A stretch of DNA of 64,000 nucleotides from Ardenticatenaceae bacterium (GTDB taxonomy: Bacteria; Chloroflexota; Anaerolineae; Promineifilales; Promineifilaceae). The notes beneath the pieces were generated by a model. The model was not told where the DNA came from. It searched no databases and was given only the letters and a program-made list of their open reading frames with translations. The DNA is taken from positions 62,001 to 126,000 of the forward strand of contig JACKBV010000001.1 in NCBI GenBank assembly GCA_020634315.1, given 5' to 3'. This document shows, in pieces, positions 42,007 to 50,996 of the stretch (the first letter of the stretch is position 1; every line of letters begins with the position of its first letter). The translations under genes and the position numbers were made by a program.

Positions 42007-43914
42007 TTAAATATGATACGGCACGTCAACTACAACAATATCTTCATGTCCGCGCAAACGCGCACGCAGCAAATTAGCCGTCTGATTATGCAGCAATTGC
42101 GCCGCCAGATTTTCCGGCACAAATTCTGGAATCACCACGGTCACAATTTGATGTGGATACTCATTCTGGTTCACCTTCTCAATATACTCAACCAACGGTG
42201 TCAACACGTCACGATACTCATAATCAACACAAATCAACTCGACGCCACTGGTGATAACCGGGAAACGATTCCAGCGCCGTTCCACGCGTTCCCGCGACGC
42301 GTCAGACGTAGAAATATACACAGCACGCACATTATCGGTCACGCGCTTGGCATATTGCAAAGCACGCAGCGTGCCGCGATGCACATCACCAACCGGAATG
42401 ATGATCACGTCGGCAATATCTTCCAACTCTTCCATCTTCAAATTGCGCGTGCTCAACGCCTGGGACACGTGCTCATAATGTGTATGGATTGAACGCAGCA
42501 GGTAAACGAGCAGGGGAATGGCAATGACAACCAACCACGCCCCTTCGCTAAATTTGGTAACGATGAGCACGATCAGGACAACGGCCGTTACCACCGCCCC
42601 CACGCCATTCAACAACCGCTTCCAGCGCCAGCTCGACTCATAATGAATCGTCGTCACCCCGGTATCGGCCGTTTCGCCCGGCTTCAACTTACCCACCTTG
42701 CCCATCAAGCGCATCATGCCCGTCTGCGACAGGCTAAAACTCAACATAACACCCAGGGCATACAGCGGCAGCATCGCAATTTCATCCGCCTGAAACGCAA
42801 TCACGATAATCGAAGCAATAAAAGCCAGCGTCAAAATCCCCCCGTTGTACACCAACCGGTCGCCCCGATTTTGCATCCAGCGCGGCATAAACCGATCCTT
42901 AGCCAAAAACGAACTGAGTCGCGGGAAATCTTGATAGCCGGTATTTGCCGCCAAAATCAAGATCATCATCGTGAAAAACTGCACCCAATAATACAAAAAA
43001 CCCGTGCCGCTCACTTCGCGCGTCATCTGCGACAGGATGCTCTCCTCCTCCGAAGGCAGCAAATTCAAATGCGTGGCGACAAATGTAATCCCCACAAACA
43101 GCGACATCGCAATGACGCCCATCGCCACCATCGTCTTGGCCGCATTCTTCGATTCCGGCGGCTTAAACGCCTGCACCCCATTGCTAATGGCCTCAATGCC
43201 CGTCAAAGCCGTACAGCCCGCAGCAAACGCACGCAGCACCAACCAGACATACAGAAAACTCGTGACGGGGCGAATCGGGTCCACATCATGCACCGCTGGC
43301 GTTAACTGCACCGTACCAAACAAACCAAAGTAACGCACCAGTCCCCAGGCAACCGTCACCAATACACCGACCACAAACGCATAAGTCGGTATGGCAAAAA
43401 TCGTGCCGCTCTCGCGCACGCCGCGCAAATTAATCCAGGTGAGCACAATAATCGCCACGACGGCCATCAAGACGCGATGCTCAAACGTCGCCGGGAAAGC
43501 CGACGTAATCGCGCGAATTCCAGCCGACACCGACACCGACACCGTGAGAATATAATCAATCAGCAAAGCAGAAGCGGCAAACAAAGAAGGCATCGTCCCC
43601 AGATTGTCTTTGGCTACGGTATAAGCTCCACCACCATCCGGGTAATGCAAGATCGTCTGGATATAACTAAACACAACCAGCAAGACCAGCCCCATAATAC
43701 CGAGAGCCAGGGGCAAGGTCATGCCCAACGCGCCACTACCCAGCAAAATGAGCACACTCATGATCGCTTCAGTTGCATAAGCATTACTGCTGATGGGGTC
43801 CGAGGCAAAAATCGCCAGACCACGAATTTTGTCAAGTCGTTCATGGATCTCATCTCGGGTGGGAAATGGCTCCCCAATCAAAAAACGTTTAATGTCTGAA
43901 AGTGACGCCGTCAT
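42007..43914 (-). CDS. KimA-like APC-superfamily potassium/amino-acid importer
   Basis: A 635-residue transporter with 12 predicted helices and a C-terminal cytosolic domain of about 170 residues. The N-terminus KRFLIGEPFPTRDEI, then LAIFASDPISSNAYATEAIM, HYPDGGGAYTVAKDNLG, LIDYILTVSVSVSAGIRAITSAFP and AFAAGCTALTGIEAISNGVQAFKPP agree with the KimA (YdaO) type of high-affinity K+ importer. The C-terminal domain (VIIPVGDVHRGTLRALQYAKRV...) resembles a USP fold. ATG 43914 has AAGGAG six nt upstream. A close paralogue is at 46759-48669. K+ as substrate is inferred from family resemblance. Confidence 0.75.
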   Translation of the reverse strand: MTASLSDIKRFLIGEPFPTRDEIHERLDKIRGLAIFASDPISSNAYATEAIMSVLILLGSGALGMTLPLALGIMGLVLLVVFSYIQTILHYPDGGGAYTVAKDNLGTMPSLFAASALLIDYILTVSVSVSAGIRAITSAFPATFEHRVLMAVVAIIVLTWINLRGVRESGTIFAIPTYAFVVGVLVTVAWGLVRYFGLFGTVQLTPAVHDVDPIRPVTSFLYVWLVLRAFAAGCTALTGIEAISNGVQAFKPPESKNAAKTMVAMGVIAMSLFVGITFVATHLNLLPSEEESILSQMTREVSGTGFLYYWVQFFTMMILILAANTGYQDFPRLSSFLAKDRFMPRWMQNRGDRLVYNGGILTLAFIASIIVIAFQADEIAMLPLYALGVMLSFSLSQTGMMRLMGKVGKLKPGETADTGVTTIHYESSWRWKRLLNGVGAVVTAVVLIVLIVTKFSEGAWLVVIAIPLLVYLLRSIHTHYEHVSQALSTRNLKMEELEDIADVIIIPVGDVHRGTLRALQYAKRVTDNVRAVYISTSDASRERVERRWNRFPVITSGVELICVDYEYRDVLTPLVEYIEKVNQNEYPHQIVTVVIPEFVPENLAAQLLHNQTANLLRARLRGHEDIVVVDVPYHI

Positions 43915-44221
43915 GTTTCACTCCTTCACTACGTCGCTAAAACAAATCACCCATGCCCTGGCAAGGCAAAGGGATGGGATGACTCCTATGCCTGATTATA
44001 CAACCCCCCTGACCCCCACAAAATATCTTCGGGCAAAGTCAGGGCGATTTCGAGGCGCAGCCCTCCCCAAGGCTGACATAGCCGTGAAAGATGGCATCTG
44101 CCATAACCTTACACAGCTCTTTTTGGTGCTTTTGCAGCATCGCACCTTCCTCAAAATTGGCACAAAGATCACAAATAGCCTATTTTATAGGCATCACCAA
44201 ACCTGCGCGGAGGGCATATAC
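43915..44221. other. Divergent intergenic region between two permease genes
   Basis: About 300 bp without a gene. On the minus strand a TATAAT lies at about 44006-44011 (GTTGTATAATCAGG), and a bulged hairpin CCCAT-CCC/GGG-CATGGG is at 43951-43978 in the leader of the KimA-like gene. For the plus-strand gene, GGAGG precedes ATG 44222. I see no recognised riboswitch consensus. Confidence 0.4.
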
Positions 44222-46666
44222 ATGTTCAAAAATTACATCAATCCAACAGAAAATCGTGAAGCCAAACGGCAGCTGCCTCGTTTGATGGTTGAAGGGTTGC
44301 TGCTGGGCGGCACCGGGCTAGGTGTTTTGGCGTTAATCTTTGAGATTGCCGCCGACGCCTTTAGCGTTGCTGCTTATCAGACGTTACTTGCCATTCACGG
44401 CGCAAACGGCCATCACGAAATCGCCATTCTCGCCTTCATTGTCCTCTCGGTCTTGCTCTTCTTGGGAATTGTGCCAGCTTATCAGGCTGGCGCCTATTTG
44501 CGCCCGAACGCTGGCGGCAGCGGCCCATTGGTTGAAGCGATTGGCCCGCCGCGTATGCGTTGGGTTTCCTGGGCAGGCACCAGCCTTTTCTTCCTCGACG
44601 CTATCCTGACTATCATCATCAGTTCTATCTCTGCCTCTGATGTGACGATGCTTGTCTTACCTGAATTAGCGCCTTATCGCATTATATTGGCTGAGTTGTT
44701 TGCCTTTTTCATTATGGTTGTGCTGGTAGCAATGGGACCGAAGCGTGCTGTGCCGCTGTTCCTGATGGGCGGCGGCGCATTTACGCTGTTTACGCTTGTT
44801 GCTTTGAGTATGGTGGGGGCAACGGCCGTTGCCAATCCCGAATGGGCATTCCTCACCGAAGGCATCGTCAAACGCCTCGAAGCCAACGGCGTTGTCGAGC
44901 ACGTCGTCCGTGCGCAGCAAGACATCTCCGCCATAGGCACCGTCGTCTTCTTCCAACTATTCTTCCGCTCCATGTCCAGCGCCATGCTCGGCTTCTCCGG
45001 TTACGAAGTCATCCCCGCCAGCGGTAAACACGCAGCACGCCCCAAATGGAAGGTGATCAACACCGCCCTCACGCTGGCCGCCGTCTTCCTCATTGGTACG
45101 GGCATGGTGCAACTCTATGCCGCGCGGCAGTGGAAAATACCGGCAACCGAAGGGTACAGCACACTGCTAATTGAATACGAAATCATCTCCGCACAAACCC
45201 TGGGCAATGGGTTAACCCCGGAAGACATCACCATTACCGAGGCTGACCGCATCGAAGCAACCCGTTTGTACGACTCATTACCCGCTGAGCGAGCAACAGG
45301 AGAGTTATTGGGAGAAGAGGAGCTGTCCGCCGATGACCTGGCGCAGCTATCAGAAGAAGAATACATCGACCAGTTAGCCTATGAACTGGCCTTTGCGCGT
45401 GCGTTAAACGGGGCAACGGCCGGTACCGCCGGTGAAAGTTTTCTCTTTATTGCCGGAACACTGCTCTCCATTATCTTGCTGTTGGCACAGGGCGGCGGGT
45501 ATGTGGGGGGAGCGGCCGTTGCCGCTACCGCCGCCCGCTTAGGGCGCTTGCCCAACTTTTTTGCCGATGACCGCATTGGCATTGCCGTCATTTGGGGCAT
45601 TTCGACCATTCTCATCCCCATCATTCGGCAAGTCGTCGTCGTCGAATCTTATTACGCGTTTGGCTTTGTCAGCGCCTTTGTCATCACCAGCACCACCGTC
45701 TTCTTTGTGCGCGATGATGCTTTGCGCGAACGGGGGATTGAGCCGGGTTCCCCCGAAGCCAAGTCAATCCGCTTTGCTGGCTTGCGCGGCATGGTTGCCA
45801 GCTATTTCATGTTAATTGTACTGGTCACACAAAAGACGGATGCTTTGGGCGCGATTATTCTTGCGGGGGCGTTGATCACTCTATTCCAGATTTTCTACGC
45901 AAACGGCCGTTTACAGCCACAAACAGACAAAGTCGTCATGCCCCCATTAGAGCCGGGCACAGGCAAAGCCTCCTACGAAATGGGTGTGCAGCGGGCATAC
46001 GATCAGGCGCGGCAGCGCGGTATTGTCGATGCCATTGAAGCATTGATTAAAGCAGGAGCACTTGCCAAATTTAATGTCGGGCCAGAACGCGTGCGGCAAT
46101 TAGTCTGCTATCTTTACAATATTGACCCCACTTTATTTGAGAACAAAGAAGACCATCACGAGCGCATCGAAGAGCCTAACCCAGCCCTGGAAACAGTGTA
46201 CCAGGAAGCCTTGGGGCAGCAGCCGCAAATTCTGCGGCGCGTAGAAGATTATTCCCACTATGGCATCTTCACATTCATTCACAACTACCACATCAACTGG
46301 GTTGCATCCGAACACGGCCGTGACGCCTCTGTGGTGCAAAAAGCCATGCTCGACATTCTCTTCCCCCTGACCCCCCACGAAGAGATTTGGGCAGAATACC
46401 TCGCATTCAAGCCCCAATATCAACCCGAACCAATCTGGCAGTTCAGCCGCCGCCGCTACTTGTGGGCAAAAGACCAATGGCCTAATTTGAGCGACCGCAT
46501 TACAACCATTTGGACATTGCAAGATTTAGGATTGGTATCACGCGACCTGGACGTGCAAACCATTATCTCTGTTGCCGATGGGCAGCGCCGTATGCGCGTC
46601 AAAATTGCCACCAACCCACCGCAAGACGGCCCCCCTTCACAAACAGACGATCTCGACAGCGCCTAA
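44222..46666 (+). CDS. APC-superfamily permease with large C-terminal domain
   Basis: An 814-residue transporter. The membrane part (about residues 25-575) includes GTGLGVLALIFEIAADAF, GPLVEAIGPPRMRWVSWAG, a loop of about 110 residues rich in Glu/Asp (near 310-390), and GGGYVGGAAVAATAARLGRLPNFFADDRIGIAVIWG. The C-terminal 200 residues are soluble, helical and unassigned. ATG 44222 is chosen by GGAGG nine nt upstream; the frame is open further but without a start signal. Substrate unknown. It lies divergently between two KimA-like genes. Confidence 0.8.
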   Translation: MFKNYINPTENREAKRQLPRLMVEGLLLGGTGLGVLALIFEIAADAFSVAAYQTLLAIHGANGHHEIAILAFIVLSVLLFLGIVPAYQAGAYLRPNAGGSGPLVEAIGPPRMRWVSWAGTSLFFLDAILTIIISSISASDVTMLVLPELAPYRIILAELFAFFIMVVLVAMGPKRAVPLFLMGGGAFTLFTLVALSMVGATAVANPEWAFLTEGIVKRLEANGVVEHVVRAQQDISAIGTVVFFQLFFRSMSSAMLGFSGYEVIPASGKHAARPKWKVINTALTLAAVFLIGTGMVQLYAARQWKIPATEGYSTLLIEYEIISAQTLGNGLTPEDITITEADRIEATRLYDSLPAERATGELLGEEELSADDLAQLSEEEYIDQLAYELAFARALNGATAGTAGESFLFIAGTLLSIILLLAQGGGYVGGAAVAATAARLGRLPNFFADDRIGIAVIWGISTILIPIIRQVVVVESYYAFGFVSAFVITSTTVFFVRDDALRERGIEPGSPEAKSIRFAGLRGMVASYFMLIVLVTQKTDALGAIILAGALITLFQIFYANGRLQPQTDKVVMPPLEPGTGKASYEMGVQRAYDQARQRGIVDAIEALIKAGALAKFNVGPERVRQLVCYLYNIDPTLFENKEDHHERIEEPNPALETVYQEALGQQPQILRRVEDYSHYGIFTFIHNYHINWVASEHGRDASVVQKAMLDILFPLTPHEEIWAEYLAFKPQYQPEPIWQFSRRRYLWAKDQWPNLSDRITTIWTLQDLGLVSRDLDVQTIISVADGQRRMRVKIATNPPQDGPPSQTDDLDSA

Positions 46667-46681
46667 ATCTGGCATAAAAAA

Positions 46682-46740
46682 GCGGGGATTAAGCAGTTCA
46701 AGGATTTCCATAATCCCATCACGCTTAATCCCCGCCTTTG
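46682..46740. terminator. Bidirectional terminator between convergent permeases
   Basis: GCGGGGATTAAGC (46682-46694) and GCTTAATCCCCGC (46723-46735) form a perfect 13-bp stem; CTTTG follows on the plus strand and AAAAA precedes it (T-run for the minus strand). Confidence 0.85.
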
Positions 46741-46758
46741 TTTACGGTGCTCTAAAGT

Positions 46759-48669
46759 CTAAATCTGGTAGGGCACATCAATCACGGCAACATCACGCTG
46801 TCCGCGCAAACGGAAGCGCAAGAAGTTCGCCGTTTGGTTGTGCAAGAAATGGCTGCCCAGAGACTCCGGTACAAATTCTGGAATGACGATGGTAACAACC
46901 TGACCGGGGAACTCTTTATTATTCACTTGCTCGACGTACTCCACCAAAGGTGTCAAGACATCGCGATACTCATAATCAATGCAGACTAATTTAACCGCGC
47001 CGGTAATTTCAGGGAAGCGGTTCCAACGACGCTGCAAACGCTCATGTTCCGCAGGAGAGGTGACGATACAAACGGCACGCACATCCTCGGAAAACGTCCG
47101 GGCGAACTGCAATGCATACAGTGTGCCACGATGAATGTCGGCGACGGGCACAATCATCACGTCGGCAACCGGGCGCGTCACTTGAGCCAGTTTCAGGTCT
47201 TTCGTGCTGAGAGCCTCCGCCACATTGGCGTAATGGCTATTAATGCCGCGGAAGTAAAGGACCAGAAGCGGGACAGCCAGAACAATAACCCAGGCTCCTT
47301 CGGTAAATTTGGTGATAATGAGAACCATGAGAACAACGCCCGTTACCATCGCGCCCACGGCATTCAAGCCACGTTTCCACCACCAACCCTTTTCGTGGTG
47401 AATGGTTGTGACCCCCGTAAAGGTCGATTCGCCAGGGGACAATTTACCGACTTTGCCCATCAAGCGCACCATCCCCGATTGCGACAGCGTGAAGCTTAAC
47501 ATAACACCCAAGGCGTAAAGCGGCAGCATCGCAATTTCATCTGCATCGAAGATAAGGATGAGGATGGAAGCAATGACCGCCAGCACAATGATGCCGTAGC
47601 TGTAGACGAGGCGGTCACCACGATGCTGCATCCAACGGGGCATAAACCCATCTTTTGCCAGGAAAGAGCTGAGGCGCGGGAAATCTTGGTAGCCTGTATT
47701 GGCCGCCAAAATCAAGATCATCATCGTGAAGAACTGCACCCAGTAATAGAGGAAACCTGTCCCGGATACCTGGCGCGTCATTTGTGACAAAATACTCTCT
47801 TCTTCTGAGGGCAGCAGGTTGAGATGTGTCGCCAAAAAGGTGATGCCCACAAACAGGGACATGGCGACAACGCCCATGACAACCATTGTTTTGGCTGCAT
47901 TTTGTGATTCCGGTGGCTTGAAAGCCTGCACACCGTTGCTGATGGCTTCAATACCGGTCAGCGCCGTACAACCAGCGGCAAAGGCACGCAGCACCAGCCA
48001 GATAAAGAGAAATTGTGTTACTGGCGCAGCGGGTGGCACGTCGTGGACGACGGGGACAAGCATAGATGTGCCGAAGATGCCGAAGTAACGCACCAGGCCC
48101 CAGGCTACGGTGAAGAGAACGCCGCCCACAAAAGCATAGGTGGGGATGGCGAAGATGGTACCGCTCTCACGCACGCCACGCAGGTTGATCCAGGTGATCA
48201 GGGCAACGGCCGTTAACGCCAACAACACCCGGTAATCATACGCCGCCGGAAAAGCCGACGTGATCGCCCGCACCCCGGCCGACACCGACACCGACACCGT
48301 CAAAATATAATCCAGCAGCAAAGCCGCCGCCGCAAACAAAGAAGGCAGCGTACCCAGGTTATCCTTGGCGACCGTATAAGCGCCACCTCCGTCAGGGTAG
48401 TGCAAAATCGTCTGAATGTAACTAAAGACCACCAGCAGCACCAACCCCATAATCCCCATGGCAATGGGCAGGGTCATGGATAAAGCGCCGCTCCCCAACA
48501 AAATGAGGACACTCATGATCGCTTCAGTTGCATACGCATTACTGCTAATGGGATCAGAAGCGAAAATCGCCAACCCGCGCACTTTGTCCAAACGCTCGTG
48601 GATTTCCTGACGAGTCGGAAACGGGTGTCCGAGCAGCGCCCGTTTAACACCTTGATACGTTAAGGTCAT
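46759..48669 (-). CDS. KimA-like APC-superfamily importer, second copy
   Basis: A 636-residue paralogue of the 42007-43914 transporter, alike through every membrane block (LAIFASDPISSNAYATEAIM, HYPDGGGAYTVAKDNLGTL, AFAAGCTALTGIEAISNG) and in the C-terminal USP-like domain (VMIVPVADIHRGTLYALQFARTF). DNA identity is also visibly high, but the third codon positions differ widely. The start at MTLTYQG (48669) follows AAGGAG six nt upstream. Unlike its sister, it has a long upstream leader with terminator-like structure. The two copies may respond to different signals. Confidence 0.75.
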   Translation of the reverse strand: MTLTYQGVKRALLGHPFPTRQEIHERLDKVRGLAIFASDPISSNAYATEAIMSVLILLGSGALSMTLPIAMGIMGLVLLVVFSYIQTILHYPDGGGAYTVAKDNLGTLPSLFAAAALLLDYILTVSVSVSAGVRAITSAFPAAYDYRVLLALTAVALITWINLRGVRESGTIFAIPTYAFVGGVLFTVAWGLVRYFGIFGTSMLVPVVHDVPPAAPVTQFLFIWLVLRAFAAGCTALTGIEAISNGVQAFKPPESQNAAKTMVVMGVVAMSLFVGITFLATHLNLLPSEEESILSQMTRQVSGTGFLYYWVQFFTMMILILAANTGYQDFPRLSSFLAKDGFMPRWMQHRGDRLVYSYGIIVLAVIASILILIFDADEIAMLPLYALGVMLSFTLSQSGMVRLMGKVGKLSPGESTFTGVTTIHHEKGWWWKRGLNAVGAMVTGVVLMVLIITKFTEGAWVIVLAVPLLVLYFRGINSHYANVAEALSTKDLKLAQVTRPVADVMIVPVADIHRGTLYALQFARTFSEDVRAVCIVTSPAEHERLQRRWNRFPEITGAVKLVCIDYEYRDVLTPLVEYVEQVNNKEFPGQVVTIVIPEFVPESLGSHFLHNQTANFLRFRLRGQRDVAVIDVPYQI

Positions 48670-48767
48670 CATATACTCCTTTACAAAAAAACGTCGAAAA
48701 AAGGGAACGGCCGTATTCACAGCAAGACGCCTCTTTCCGCGCACCAAGTTTTCACCATAAAAACACA

Positions 48768-48913
48768 CGGACGTTAACCACGTCCGGTAAGTGGTAATCT
48801 TCCACGACTGTTATCTGTTAGCAGCAGTAAAACAGGGGGAAACAAAAAAAAGCTATGATCAATTCATAGCAAGCATGAGATGGTGAACCATCTAAACAAA
48901 GTTAATCATGCTT
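48768..48913 (-). promoter_or_regulatory. Structured leader with attenuator-like terminator upstream of the second KimA-like gene
   Basis: On the minus strand, in order: an outer helix AAGCATGA/TCATGCTT (48913-48906 with 48878-48871) enclosing GATGG-TGAA-CCATC; then GCTATGA-ATTGA-TCATAGC (48870-48852) followed directly by eight T residues, an intrinsic terminator about 180 nt before the start codon; then CGGACGT-GGTTA-ACGTCCG (48786-48768). A terminator inside a leader suggests transcription attenuation. The ligand is unknown; I do not see the ydaO c-di-AMP consensus. Confidence 0.55.
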
Positions 48914-49079
48914 ATCATCACAGCTGTTAACCTTCATGCTTTCCTTAACTAACCTAATCTTAACGAAATTTGCGCCATTGTAAATACGACAAAAGGCACA
49001 ATTACACAAATGCCATTTCTCATGGTTTGCCTAAATTTATAACAACTATCTGCTAAAATAGCTACGTTGTCTTTTTACG

Positions 49080-49112
49080 AGGCTGGAACTGCCAAAGTTC
49101 CAACCAGCCTTT
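49080..49112 (+). terminator. Hairpin in the leader of the aldehyde dehydrogenase gene
   Basis: AGGCT-GGAACT, loop GCCAA, AGTTCC-AACC-AGCCT then TTTCCC. A stable stem about 135 nt upstream of the 49246 start codon, with a short T-run. It could be a leader terminator or a processing structure. Confidence 0.45.
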
Positions 49113-49245
49113 CCCAGAGGACACAAGACGCCTCACACACAGGGAAAGCGATCATTTCCAGGAAGTTTTTGCCAATGAGTTTGGAACAGCCCGGTTTGTA
49201 AAAACTGGAAATCCACTGCTCTGCACACAATTCAGGACAAGGTGT

Positions 49246-50769
49246 ATGAAAGCAATACTCGACAAATTACATTTGACCGCTGTCAACGATGGCGCTTGTA
49301 TCGGCCCCGATGGCTGGCTGCAAACAAACGGCACGCCCCTCACATCCGTCAATCCGGCGACAAACGAACCCATTGCCCAGGTAACGACCACCACGCCGGC
49401 TGCCTACGAGCAAATTGTGGCGGCCGCACAAACAGCATTTGCCAGCTGGCGCGAAATGCCCGCGCCCAAACGAGGCTTGTTGGTGCGCGACCTGGGCAAT
49501 GCCCTACGCGCAGCACAAGAGCCACTGGGTGAACTGGTGACGCTGGAAATGGGCAAAATTCGCGCCGAAGGCGTTGGCGAAGTGCAAGAAATGATCGACG
49601 TGTGTGACTTTGCCGTTGGTCTTAGCCGCCAGTTATACGGGCTGACGATGCACTCAGAACGGCCGTTTCACCGCATGTACGAACAGTGGCATCCCCTTGG
49701 CCCCATTGGCATCATCACCACCTTCAACTTCCCCGTCGCCGTCTGGTCATGGAATGCGGCCGTCGCCGCCGTTGCCGGAGACACGATGATCTGGAAACCA
49801 TCGGAATTGACCCCGTTAACGGCCGTTGCCGTGCAGCACATCGCCAACCAGGTCATGGCCGATTATGGCCTCACCGGCATCTTCACACTCGCCGTCGGCG
49901 GCCCCGACATCGGCAAACGACTCACCAACGACCCACGCCTGCCGCTCGTCGCCTTTACCGGCTCCATTCCCGTTGGCCGTCAGGTGGCGGCAACCGTGGC
50001 ACAGCGGCTCGGCCGTTCCCTGCTCGAGTTGGGTGGCAACAATGCCATCATCGTCGATGCCCAGGCCGATCTCGATCTGGCCGTGCGTGCCATTCTTTTT
50101 GGCGCAGTCGGCACCGCCGGGCAGCGCTGCACCAGCACGCGCCGCATCATCCTGCACAAATCCGTTGCCGCCGAACTGCGCGAACGTTTGGTGAAGGCAT
50201 ACCAACAGGTCTCCATCGGCGACCCGCTGGCTCCTGACACATTGATGGGGCCATTGGTCACGGAAACGGCCGTACAAACCATGCTGCAAGCCATCGCCAC
50301 CGCCCAAAGCGATGGCGGCGTTTTGCTCACTGGCGGCAACGCCCGCCCCGATCTCGGCCCCAATTTCGTCGAACCGGCGATCATCAACATGCCCGCGCAA
50401 ACCGAAATTGTGCGCACCGAAACCTTTGCCCCCATTCTCTATCTGTTGGAATACGAAACCATTGATGAGGCCATCGCCCTGCACAACGATGTGCCGCAAG
50501 GTCTTTCCAGCGCCATCTTCACCGACAGCTTACGCGCCGCCGAACGCTTCCTGGGCGCGGGCGGCTCCGACTGCGGCATTGCCAATGTCAACATCGGCAC
50601 CTCCGGCGCCGAGATTGGCGGCGCATTTGGCGGCGAAAAAGAGACGGGCGGCGGCCGTGAATCCGGCTCTGATGCCTGGAAAGCGTACATGCGCCGCCAG
50701 ACGAACACCATCAACTGGTCACGTGACCTGCCATTGGCGCAGGGCATTTCCTTCGGAGAAAGTGCTTAA
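49246..50769 (+). CDS. ALDH7-type aldehyde dehydrogenase (aminoadipate-semialdehyde dehydrogenase-like)
   Basis: A 507-residue NAD-dependent aldehyde dehydrogenase. The motif set is complete: PLGPIGIITTFNFPVAVWSWNAAVAAVAGDTMIWKPSELTPLTA, FTGSIPVGRQVA, SLLELGGNNAIIV (catalytic Glu), GTAGQRCTSTRR (catalytic Cys) and ETFAPILYLL. The 'NFPVAVWSWN', 'GQRCTSTRR' and C-terminal 'GGAFGGEKETGGGRESGSDAWKAYMRRQT' patterns are those of the ALDH7/AmaB group, which oxidises alpha-aminoadipate semialdehyde in lysine catabolism. ATG follows AAGG. Followed by a repeat array, then a P450. Confidence 0.9.
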   Translation: MKAILDKLHLTAVNDGACIGPDGWLQTNGTPLTSVNPATNEPIAQVTTTTPAAYEQIVAAAQTAFASWREMPAPKRGLLVRDLGNALRAAQEPLGELVTLEMGKIRAEGVGEVQEMIDVCDFAVGLSRQLYGLTMHSERPFHRMYEQWHPLGPIGIITTFNFPVAVWSWNAAVAAVAGDTMIWKPSELTPLTAVAVQHIANQVMADYGLTGIFTLAVGGPDIGKRLTNDPRLPLVAFTGSIPVGRQVAATVAQRLGRSLLELGGNNAIIVDAQADLDLAVRAILFGAVGTAGQRCTSTRRIILHKSVAAELRERLVKAYQQVSIGDPLAPDTLMGPLVTETAVQTMLQAIATAQSDGGVLLTGGNARPDLGPNFVEPAIINMPAQTEIVRTETFAPILYLLEYETIDEAIALHNDVPQGLSSAIFTDSLRAAERFLGAGGSDCGIANVNIGTSGAEIGGAFGGEKETGGGRESGSDAWKAYMRRQTNTINWSRDLPLAQGISFGESA

Positions 50770-50980
50770 CAGCCTCCGGGAGGTTCATGGAGCCTCCGGG
50801 AGGTTCATGAAACCTCCCGGAGGTTTGTGTTCTTGCGAGCTACCCTCCGGGAGGTTCAACACATGACAGAACCCATCTTCAAAACCTCCCGGAGGTTTGT
50901 TTTCACAAGAGCCACCCTCCGGGAGGTTCAGTACGTGATAGAAACCATCTGCGAAACCTCGAGGAGGTTTGTCTTTACAG
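50770..50980. repeat. Array of CCTCCCGGAGG elements
   Basis: About seven copies in alternating orientation, starting with GCCTCCGGGAGGTTCATG twice. The later part contains two units of about 72 bp, each a CCTCCGGGAGG, a 30-nt spacer (AACACATGACAGAACCCATC versus AGTACGTGATAGAAACCATC), then AACCTCCCGGAGG (or CTCGAGGAGG). The spacers are related, not unique, so it is not a CRISPR. It separates the aldehyde dehydrogenase from the P450 gene. Confidence 0.8.
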
Positions 50981-50996
50981 GAGTGGCGGGAGCTTT

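Noticed and set aside
48670..49245. c-di-AMP (ydaO) riboswitch upstream of the KimA-like gene
   Set aside because: I looked for the conserved GGGGAACC-type and CCGUCAGC-type blocks of that riboswitch on the minus strand and did not see them; only a generic attenuator-like structure is supported.
50770..50980. Possible CRISPR array
   Set aside because: Units are palindromic, alternate in orientation, vary in spacing and have related rather than unique spacers; no cas genes nearby.
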